This document shows, one piece after another, positions 40,087 to 45,801 of a DNA stretch of 45,801 bases (positions are counted from its first letter, which is position 1; every line of letters starts with the position of its first letter). The notes under the pieces were generated by a model. It ran no database searches. It was given only the letters and a program-made list of their open reading frames with translations, and was not told where the DNA came from. The stretch is taken from the NCBI GenBank assembly GCA_031419455.1, contig JANOKS010000023.1, positions 1 through 45,801 of the forward strand, in the 5' to 3' direction. Both the position numbers and the translations under genes were made by a program. The DNA comes from UBA7672 sp031419455 (GTDB lineage Bacteria; Pseudomonadota; Alphaproteobacteria; Caulobacterales; Hyphomonadaceae).

Positions 40087-40992
40087 TTAATGGCGGCGGT
40101 TGAGCACAAAGTCGACCGTATGAAGGAGAGATGTCGCCCTCGACCCGAAGGACGCCAGATGCTGTTTTGCCTGAGCGGCAAGATAACGCACCCTGTCCTG
40201 GGCCCCCTCGACCCCAAGCAGGGACACAAAGTTCATTTTGCCCGCGTCGAGATCCTTTGACGTGGCCTTGCCGAGGATCGACGGGTCACCCTCCACGTCT
40301 AAAAGGTCGTCCACAATCTGAAAAGCGAGACCGAGATCGCTTGTATAGCCCGAAATCGCGTGACGCTCCGTCTCGGTCGCACCGCCCAGCAGCGCCCCAA
40401 CCTCCCCGGCCAGCGTGATCAGCACGCCGGTCTTCAGGCGCTGCATCCGCGTCAGGACCTGAAGCGGCTCCTCGCCGTCGGCCATCGGGTGCATGTCGAT
40501 CATCTGCCCGCCGACCATGCCGCGCGCGCCAGCCGCCAGCGCCAGCCGCTCGACCAGCTTGCAGCGCATCGACGCGTCGCGATGCGTCTCTGGCGAAATC
40601 ATGATCTCGAACGCCAGCGCCTGCAACGCGTCCCCCGCCAGAACCGCCGTCGCCTCGTCGAACGCCTTGTGCACCGTCGGCTGCCCGCGGCGATAGTCGT
40701 CGTCGTCCATGCACGGCAGGTCGTCATGGATCAGCGAATACGCGTGCATGCACTCGACCGACGCCGCGCCGCGCAGCAGCGCCTTTTCCTGCGCGCCAAA
40801 CATGCGGCCGACTTCGATCGTGATGAACGGGCGCAAGCGCTTGCCCTTGCTCAGCGCGCCATGCCGCATCGCGCGCATCAGCTGCGCCTCCGGCCCGGAC
40901 GCAGGCGGGATCAACTGGTCGAGCGCGACCGTGATGCGGTCTGCGACTTCGTTGAGCCGCAACTCGAATGCCGGATTGATCGTATAGATCAC
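40087..40992 (-). CDS. ispA: Farnesyl diphosphate synthase (short-chain polyprenyl synthase)
   Basis: A 301-residue all-helical prenyltransferase. The first Asp-rich motif is SLIHDDLPCMDDDDYRRG (about 86-103), the second DDLLD (about 233-237), both binding Mg-diphosphate; GKRLRPF (about 49-55) and LKTGVLI complete the pattern. The two residues before the first DD favour the bacterial farnesyl class with its short product. It supplies farnesyl diphosphate for undecaprenyl phosphate, hopanoids and quinones. Located between xseB (33-base gap) and dxs. Confidence 0.94.
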   Translation of the reverse strand: MIYTINPAFELRLNEVADRITVALDQLIPPASGPEAQLMRAMRHGALSKGKRLRPFITIEVGRMFGAQEKALLRGAASVECMHAYSLIHDDLPCMDDDDYRRGQPTVHKAFDEATAVLAGDALQALAFEIMISPETHRDASMRCKLVERLALAAGARGMVGGQMIDMHPMADGEEPLQVLTRMQRLKTGVLITLAGEVGALLGGATETERHAISGYTSDLGLAFQIVDDLLDVEGDPSILGKATSKDLDAGKMNFVSLLGVEGAQDRVRYLAAQAKQHLASFGSRATSLLHTVDFVLNRRH

Positions 40993-41025
40993 GCCATCAC
41001 CTGAATCATGCCCACCGGCTGATGC

Positions 41026-41277
41026 CTACAAATCATCCGCAGGTTCCAGCCCCTTTGCGCCGTCCGCGGCGACCTTCACCTTCTCGATCTTCAGCTCAGC
41101 CTCTTTCAGCCGCTTGTCGCAATACGCCTTCAGCGCCGCGCCACGCTCATAGATGCGGATCGAGTCATCCAGCGGAACATCGCCGGCTTCCAGCCGATGC
41201 ACGATCTGCTCGAGTTCGCGCAACGCGTCCTCGAAACTCATCGCAGCAATGTCAGCTCCAGCCTCCGCCTTCGCCAT
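41026..41277 (-). CDS. xseB: Exodeoxyribonuclease VII small subunit
   Basis: An 83-residue protein with the XseB pattern: MSFEDALRELEQIVHRLEAG then DVPLDDSIRIYERGAALKAY, a two-helix coiled hairpin. It binds XseA to form the single-strand exonuclease VII; XseA is not nearby. The ATG at 41277 is chosen since GGAGG lies seven bases before it; the frame begins 24 bases earlier without support. The xseB-ispA-dxs order is a common bacterial operon. Confidence 0.94.
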   Translation of the reverse strand: MAKAEAGADIAAMSFEDALRELEQIVHRLEAGDVPLDDSIRIYERGAALKAYCDKRLKEAELKIEKVKVAADGAKGLEPADDL

Positions 41278-41354
41278 GCCCGCCTCCAAAAGGTGGTGCA
41301 CAATAGGCGCATCGAGCCCGGAGGCAAGCGCGCCCTCTGGACCCGCAATGCAGC

Positions 41355-41990
41355 CTACCGCTTCTGATAAATCCTGAACGACCAGTACTTGTCGCCGCCG
41401 TCGTGGACGTTCTCCCAGCCGCGCTTCTTCAGCTGCGGCCGCAGCATGCGGTTGAACCAGCCGTGCGCGGCAAGAACCACGTCGCGCCCGCCGCTCTCTT
41501 CGGCTGTCTTCACCAGCATCTCGGCTGCGCTGGCCGCGCGGCGCTTGGCTTCGCTCACATGCTCCTCGCCACCGCTGTGACCCAGCATCCAGAGCAGGCG
41601 CGCAATCTTGTTCCAGTTCTTCGGCCGCATCGGAAAGATGCCCAGCCTCGGCGCTGGCAGCGGCGCCTCGTTGAACATCGCGTCGTGCTTCACGTCGCGC
41701 CCACGCCCGAGCTGCCCTGCCGTCTCGATCGCCCGGCGTCGCGCGCTCGACAGGATGATCGCGTCATCGCCGATCTGGCTGAGCAACGCCTCGGGGCATC
41801 TCTGCCCTTCCTTCAGCGAACTCAACTCGTACTTGGCCCACCACGCCTTGTAGTCCTTCCAGCCCATGGGCGGGCCTTCCTTGGGAATCACCTGCGGCCG
41901 CCCATGGCGCACCACGATGATGCGCCCCGGAGGCGCGGTCTTCCCGGGCCGATCAACGGGCCGGTCAGCGGGTTTGACGACTGCGTCCAT
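41355..41990 (-). CDS. Histidine phosphatase family protein (SixA/PhoE-like)
   Basis: A 211-residue protein with the phosphatase motif RIIVVRHGRPQV (catalytic His at about 28) and the second His in VVLAAHGWFNRML (about 178-190). The fold matches the phosphoglycerate-mutase superfamily; substrate is not evident. SSARRRAIETA gives the Arg of the phosphate pocket. The ATG at 41990 is used, as the 30 residues upstream in frame are poorly conserved in character. A GTG at 42080 is the alternative. Leftward, after lepB. Confidence 0.88.
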   Translation of the reverse strand: MDAVVKPADRPVDRPGKTAPPGRIIVVRHGRPQVIPKEGPPMGWKDYKAWWAKYELSSLKEGQRCPEALLSQIGDDAIILSSARRRAIETAGQLGRGRDVKHDAMFNEAPLPAPRLGIFPMRPKNWNKIARLLWMLGHSGGEEHVSEAKRRAASAAEMLVKTAEESGGRDVVLAAHGWFNRMLRPQLKKRGWENVHDGGDKYWSFRIYQKR

Positions 41991-42089
41991 GGGCAAGGGC
42001 TTTAGCGTCTCGCGCCAGAAAACCAACCCGCTTGTGTAGCGATACCCGGGAACCCTCGGAAATCCGGGCAGGTTTCGCACATTGGAAGC

Positions 42090-43025
42090 CTACAGTCCCT
42101 TCCAGAGCCGCCCTTCCGGACATTCCGCGCCGGGCGCCTGCTTGCAGCCGTGCAGCGTGAACAGCACCGTCTCGGCGCGGCCGATCAGGTAATCCATCGG
42201 GACATAGCCCACCGTGTCGTCGCGGGTGTCTTCCGTGAGCGACACGCCCTTTAGGGGCCAGGTCTCGGGGAATTGCGTCGCCAACCTGCGATGACCAGAA
42301 GGGTCGCGGCTGTCGGCTGAATTGTCCCGGTTGTCGCCCATCATGAACACATGACCCGCGGGAACCGTGAAGCGGGGCGTCTCATCCAGCGTCTCCGAAT
42401 CCGAGAACTCGTGAATGAGATAGGTCTTCGCGTTGTCGTCCTCGCCCGTCGGAATCGTCTCGCGATACTCTGTGGCCGATTTCAGGCTCATGTTGTCGTC
42501 TGGAACGTAGGTTGTGGTCCGCACACGCTCGCGCGTAAGCTCTTCGTCATTCAGATAGAGCTTCCCGCCCTTCATCTGGATCGAGTCGCCCGGCAGGCCG
42601 ATCAGCCGCTTGATCATCACCTTTTCGCGGTCGTGCGGATGCTGGAACACGATCACGTCGCCGCGCTTCGGAGTCGAGCCGAACCAGCGCTCCTCCGCAT
42701 TCTTCTCGTCGTCGCCGATCACGAACAGGCCCAGCCCGAACGGAATCGAGTTGCGGTTGTAGCCATAGGCGAACTTCGCCACCGCCACCCGGTCGCCAAC
42801 CTGCAGCGCCGGCACCATCGACTCCGACGGGATCGACCGCAGCTCGTACACGAAGGTTGAGAACACCAGCCAGAACGGCACGAAGATGGCGATCGTCATC
42901 GCCGTCTCGCGGAACTCGTGGAACAGCTTTTTCTTGAAGCCCGGCTTGGCCTCGGCTTCGCCCCCAGCCTCAACATTGGCAGCCGGCTGGCCGTCTACCG
43001 GCTGCTCACGCGAGGTGTCACTCAT
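42090..43025 (-). CDS. lepB: Signal peptidase I
   Basis: A 311-residue inner-membrane protease that removes Sec signal peptides. One N-terminal helix (TAMTIAIFVPFWLVFSTFVY, about 42-61) is followed by the catalytic Ser in RSIPSESMVPALQVGD (about 65-80) and the catalytic Lys in VMIKRLIGLPGDS (about 136-148). Box E is FMMGDNRDNSADSRD. The periplasmic domain has an insertion between boxes C and D, as in other alphaproteobacterial LepB. The ATG at 43025 gives MSDTSREQPV; a longer frame to 43151 exists but lacks support. Confidence 0.95.
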   Translation of the reverse strand: MSDTSREQPVDGQPAANVEAGGEAEAKPGFKKKLFHEFRETAMTIAIFVPFWLVFSTFVYELRSIPSESMVPALQVGDRVAVAKFAYGYNRNSIPFGLGLFVIGDDEKNAEERWFGSTPKRGDVIVFQHPHDREKVMIKRLIGLPGDSIQMKGGKLYLNDEELTRERVRTTTYVPDDNMSLKSATEYRETIPTGEDDNAKTYLIHEFSDSETLDETPRFTVPAGHVFMMGDNRDNSADSRDPSGHRRLATQFPETWPLKGVSLTEDTRDDTVGYVPMDYLIGRAETVLFTLHGCKQAPGAECPEGRLWKGL

Positions 43026-43116
43026 CGACTGGTCCCTGGGGCCATTTCCGTCACAAAAAGCCCGCTTGGCCCCTGCGCCGATACCAGCGGTATACGTTAT
43101 GTCTCCGCCCCCGCCG

Positions 43117-44169
43117 TCAAGACGCCCGCCTGTACAGCGTTGTCCCGCCATCCTGTACGGACGTCACAAGCCCGCGACGTTTCAGGCAGTTGAGGTGCGC
43201 CACGGTCTCGCCCGTGGCCATGCCCAACACGTCCGGACCGATTGCCCGGGCAAACACCGCCCCGAACAGGTCCACCGCCCGCTTCGGTGTGTCCAGCCGG
43301 GACAGCAGCCGCGACAGCGCCGTCTCATGTCCCTCGATAAGCGAATCCAGCCGCTTGTGCGCCCCGTGGAAGGGTTCGTTGTGGGCGGGCAGCACCAGCA
43401 CCCCCTCCGGAATGATACCCTTCAGCTTCCGGCACGAGTTGATCCAGTCGGACAGCGGGTCTGCCTCAGGCTCCGTCGGGAACACGCTGACATTGGATGA
43501 GATGCGCGGCAGGATCTGGTCGCCCGCGATGAACACGTTCAACTCAGGGCACCACAAACATGCGTGCTCCGGTGAATGGCCGCATCCCGTGACAATCCGC
43601 CACGTCCGTCCACCGATCGAAATCTCGTCCCCATCGCTCAGCCGCTGGAAGGCGTCCGGCAGTTGCGACACCGCCTTCCCGAACCCGCCGAACTTGTCGA
43701 CGTAGACGTCGATCTGCTCCTGCGTCCATCCGGCAGCGCGATAGAACTTCACGCCTGCATCCGGCGCCTCGCGTCCCGTATCCGCCACCAGCATGCGGCA
43801 CGACACATATTCCAGCCGTGAGATCCAGAGATCGCACTGCCACTTCTTCGTCATCCACCCGGCGAGCCCGATGTGATCGGGGTGCATGTGCGTGACGATC
43901 ACGCGCTTCACAGGTTTCCCGCCTAGCTCGTTCTCGAAGATCGTGCGCCAGTGCGCCTTAGTCTCCGAATTGGGGATGCCGGTGTCCACCACCGTCCACC
44001 CGTCGCCATCCTCCAGCAGCCAGAGATTGATCCACTTCAGCGAGAACGGCAGCGGCATCCGCACCCAGCGCACGCCGGGCGCGACCTCCATCGTGGTCCC
44101 CGGTTCGGGCGGCTCCGCGAACGGATAGTCATAGCGAACCCGCTCGGTCTTGCCTTCGAAGCCGTCCAT
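43117..44169 (-). CDS. MBL-fold hydrolase with C-terminal winged helix (LACTB2-like)
   Basis: A 350-residue metallo-beta-lactamase fold protein. The metal motif THMHPDHIGLAG (about 95-106) gives HxHxDH; further ligands lie in GCGHSPEHACLW (about 198-209), FIAGDQIL and LPAHNEPFHG. The last 50 residues (DVLGMATGETVAHLNCLKRR) look like the BLACT_WH winged helix of LACTB2/RNase-like hydrolases. It could be a thioesterase, phosphodiesterase or nuclease. The ATG at 44169 is preferred over the upstream in-frame start. It stands opposite no gene, upstream of lepB in the same direction. Confidence 0.9.
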   Translation of the reverse strand: MDGFEGKTERVRYDYPFAEPPEPGTTMEVAPGVRWVRMPLPFSLKWINLWLLEDGDGWTVVDTGIPNSETKAHWRTIFENELGGKPVKRVIVTHMHPDHIGLAGWMTKKWQCDLWISRLEYVSCRMLVADTGREAPDAGVKFYRAAGWTQEQIDVYVDKFGGFGKAVSQLPDAFQRLSDGDEISIGGRTWRIVTGCGHSPEHACLWCPELNVFIAGDQILPRISSNVSVFPTEPEADPLSDWINSCRKLKGIIPEGVLVLPAHNEPFHGAHKRLDSLIEGHETALSRLLSRLDTPKRAVDLFGAVFARAIGPDVLGMATGETVAHLNCLKRRGLVTSVQDGGTTLYRRAS

Positions 44170-44289
44170 GGGCGGAGCCTTTCGCCTGAGAGGCTGCAAG
44201 TCTAACCCGCGAGCGCCATCCGCAGCAAATGCAGGCCCCGCTCCGCAAACCGGCAAGAGGCGCGCCAAGTCACCGACGCGCCTGACCAG

Positions 44290-44853
44290 CTACTCCAGAA
44301 TGAACATGTAGCTCGCCTCTTCCACCAGCGCCGCGATCTCCAGCATCGTCAGCGCGATGTCGATGAGATCGGCCTCGTCCGGAATGCCAGCGCTCAGCAT
44401 CTGCGCCTTCAGCTTGCCGAGAAATGCCGCATCGCTGCGCCAGTCCGGATCGAAGAGCGCATCGACGTCGTCGTCCGTGAAGTTATCGTAGGCGTCCAGC
44501 ACGCCATCCAGCGCAGCATCGCTCACGCCGCTGAACATCAGCTCCTCGCTCAGATAGTCGAGCGCCGACGCCAGAATGCCGAGTTCGCCGGCGGCCTCCC
44601 GCTGACCCGGCGTATAGCCGTGCTTCATGGCGCAACTGGTCTGTGCAGCCTCGACGGCCTTGTCCGCCTCGACCCCCTCCTCCTCGGTGAGGTCGCCATA
44701 GAGGAAGACCTCCGCCACAAGCTCGTAGTTGTCGACCAGCTCTTCGTAGACGCAGTCCATGCCATCGTCGGCCTGATCCTGCGCATGGCCGGCTCCGGCG
44801 CCAGCCAGCGCCAGGCCCCACGCGAGAGCGGCCGTCACAAGTCGATTTCGCAA
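44290..44853 (-). CDS. Secreted hypothetical acidic protein
   Basis: A 187-residue protein with a signal peptide (RNRLVTAALAWGLALAGAGA then GHAQ; cleavage near HAQ). The mature part is acidic, helical, and holds two Cys (GMDCVYEEL, TSCAMKHGY). No family recognised. The TTG at 44853 is chosen because GGAG lies seven bases before it; the upstream frame has no signal-like start. It stands 120 bases before the MBL gene in the same direction, and divergent from YceI. Confidence 0.7.
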   Translation of the reverse strand: MRNRLVTAALAWGLALAGAGAGHAQDQADDGMDCVYEELVDNYELVAEVFLYGDLTEEEGVEADKAVEAAQTSCAMKHGYTPGQREAAGELGILASALDYLSEELMFSGVSDAALDGVLDAYDNFTDDDVDALFDPDWRSDAAFLGKLKAQMLSAGIPDEADLIDIALTMLEIAALVEEASYMFILE

Positions 44854-45065
44854 GTTTCGTCTCCGCCCGCCCGTCACAACCCGCCAGACGCTAGCTGCGC
44901 CGTTTCCCCAAGGCCATCTCGCCACTGACAAAAAGATCAACTTAGCGTCAGGCGACATCCAGCTGCCCCCCTTTGCAGCGTATGCCTCTGGACGATCCGC
45001 CAACGGAATGCCCACTTCTCGCCAAACGCCGCGGCAAAGACGCGGCCTCCCCACGGAGCTATCCC

Positions 45066-45677
45066 ATGCGTTCGATTCTCGTCGCCCTCGCCGCCGCCAC
45101 TCTCCTGGCCGCCCCCGCCTTCGCACAGGATCAGGCGCCCGCCGGACAATACGTGGTCGACAAGACCCACGCCTCGCTCACCTGGAAGGGCTTTCATCAG
45201 GGCCTCTCCTGGTACCCGGCCCGCTTCACCAGCTTCGACATCCAGCTGACCTTCGACCCCGCCGACGTCACCAAGTCGAAAGTCACCGCCACGATCGACC
45301 CCAAATCCATCGAAACCGACTTTGCGAAAACCCGCGCCGCGGGCAACACCACCGACTTCAACGCCGAACTCGCCACCGGCGAGCGCTTCTTCAACGCCGC
45401 CAAATTCCCGCAGATCACTTTCGCGTCGACCGCCGTCACGAAGACCAGCGCCAACACCGGCAAGATGACCGGCAACCTCACCTTCCTCGGCGTCACCAAA
45501 CCCGTGACCCTCGACGTCACCTACATCGGCAACCGTAACGACCCGCGCTCCAAGAAGCACAAGCTCGGCTTCCAGGCCCTCGGCACGATCAACAAGACCC
45601 AATGGGGCATGGCCGCCGGCGGCCCCATCGCCGACGACATCAAGATCGAGATCAACGCCGAGATGGTGCAGAAGTAG
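45066..45677 (+). CDS. YceI family periplasmic protein
   Basis: A 203-residue exported protein. The signal peptide (MRSILVALAAATLLAAPAFA) is cleaved before QDQAPAG. The mature lipocalin-like fold holds YVVDKTHASLTWKGFHQGL, TATIDPKSIETDF and ITFASTAV, with LTFLGVTKPVTLDVTYIG, all YceI hallmarks. Members bind isoprenoids such as octaprenyl compounds in the periplasm; the isoprenoid genes 4 kb away are a loose link only. GGAG lies seven bases before the ATG. A REP-like palindrome follows 36 bases after the stop. Confidence 0.93.
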   Translation: MRSILVALAAATLLAAPAFAQDQAPAGQYVVDKTHASLTWKGFHQGLSWYPARFTSFDIQLTFDPADVTKSKVTATIDPKSIETDFAKTRAAGNTTDFNAELATGERFFNAAKFPQITFASTAVTKTSANTGKMTGNLTFLGVTKPVTLDVTYIGNRNDPRSKKHKLGFQALGTINKTQWGMAAGGPIADDIKIEINAEMVQK

Positions 45678-45713
45678 CGGAATCGACTTTGGGCACAGGC
45701 CTATCCCCCGCTC

Positions 45714-45733
45714 GTCCCGACGAACGTCGGGAC
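45714..45733. repeat. REP-like palindrome GTCCCGACG-AA-CGTCGGGAC
   Basis: Nine-base arms at 45714-45722 and 45725-45733 with a two-base centre, in the short intergenic region after YceI. The wording GTCGGGACCCAGGA resembles dispersed intergenic palindromes of alphaproteobacteria. It may also end the YceI transcript, though no U-tract follows. The remaining 68 bases to the window edge show no gene. Confidence 0.5.
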
Positions 45734-45801
45734 CCAGGACCGCCGGTGCATCTCGTTCCGACTTAAAGCTGCGGCCAGAAAGTGCGATAAGGATCGAGAT
45801 C

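Noticed and set aside
38338..40260. 640-residue ORF antisense to dxs
   Set aside because: Shadow of dxs; rich in Arg/His/Gln without any family pattern.
1..45801. CRISPR arrays, tRNA, rRNA or tmRNA genes
   Set aside because: No regularly spaced repeats and no cloverleaf or conserved rRNA/tmRNA segments were noticed on either strand.

Overview
This is a GC-rich chromosomal window from an alphaproteobacterium, most likely of the Hyphomonadaceae/Maricaulales/Caulobacterales type. The lineage is inferred from a nepR-ecfG general stress response pair with an HWE-type histidine kinase, an alphaproteobacterial ParC, a DUF6491 lipoprotein, a Bpt aminoacyl-transferase and succinoglycan-like (Exo) glycosyltransferases. 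Genus cannot be settled from sequence alone. Genes are tightly packed, with many start/stop overlaps and several convergent pairs that overlap at their stop codons. Most long ORFs antisense to parC, dxs, wzc and similar genes are GC-driven shadows and are left out.

Layout. 1-121: 3' tail of an IS630-type transposase cut by the window edge. 134-4744: GNAT, glutathione S-transferase, a 2OG-Fe(II) oxygenase and a degenerate GGDEF/EAL protein. 4799-7177: leftward block of arfB, a beta-hydroxyacid dehydrogenase, a RibD/DHFR-like reductase and a flavin reductase. 7228-12038: motB, bpt, GNAT, lemA, an FAD monooxygenase-like protein and another GNAT. 12039-16553: leftward block of recO, parC and an MFS (GPH-type) transporter with no normal start codon where one is expected. 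16554-20680: a lower-GC ribbon-helix-helix regulator, a guanidine-II riboswitch with its sugE/gdx exporter, a Crp/Fnr regulator, a 430-base structured non-coding gap, a DUF6134-like protein, cysteine synthase and a small membrane protein.

20895-34541 is an exopolysaccharide region: ExoY-type initiating transferase, then an inserted sulfur-metabolism pair (sseA-metC), then Wzc-like tyrosine kinase, outer-membrane barrel, Wza-like lipoprotein, a PPP-type phosphatase, an ExoL-like glycosyltransferase and two ExoA/ExoM-like glycosyltransferases. Embedded among the glycosyltransferases is a general stress response module: an HWE kinase converging on nepR-ecfG. Promoter motifs matching the EcfG consensus (GGAAC-N16/17-CGTT) lie before nepR (near match), before a PRC-barrel gene (near match) and before an AI-2E-type permease (exact match), so the stress regulon probably extends to 34.6-37 kb. 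PhyR is not in the window.

34670-45801: PRC-barrel gene with a strong terminator, DUF6491 lipoprotein, AI-2E permease, MmcQ/YjbR, two hypothetical genes, the isoprenoid block xseB-ispA-dxs, a histidine phosphatase, lepB, a metallo-beta-lactamase-fold protein, a secreted hypothetical protein, a YceI protein and a REP-like palindrome at the right edge.

The most unusual observations are two genes (ecfG and the MFS transporter) whose best-supported starts are ATT and ATC, an orphan RHH-plus-putative-winged-helix regulator behind nested palindromes, a run of GGAAC boxes spaced exactly 10 bp before cysK, and a hairpin-rich non-coding gap at 18.4-18.6 kb.
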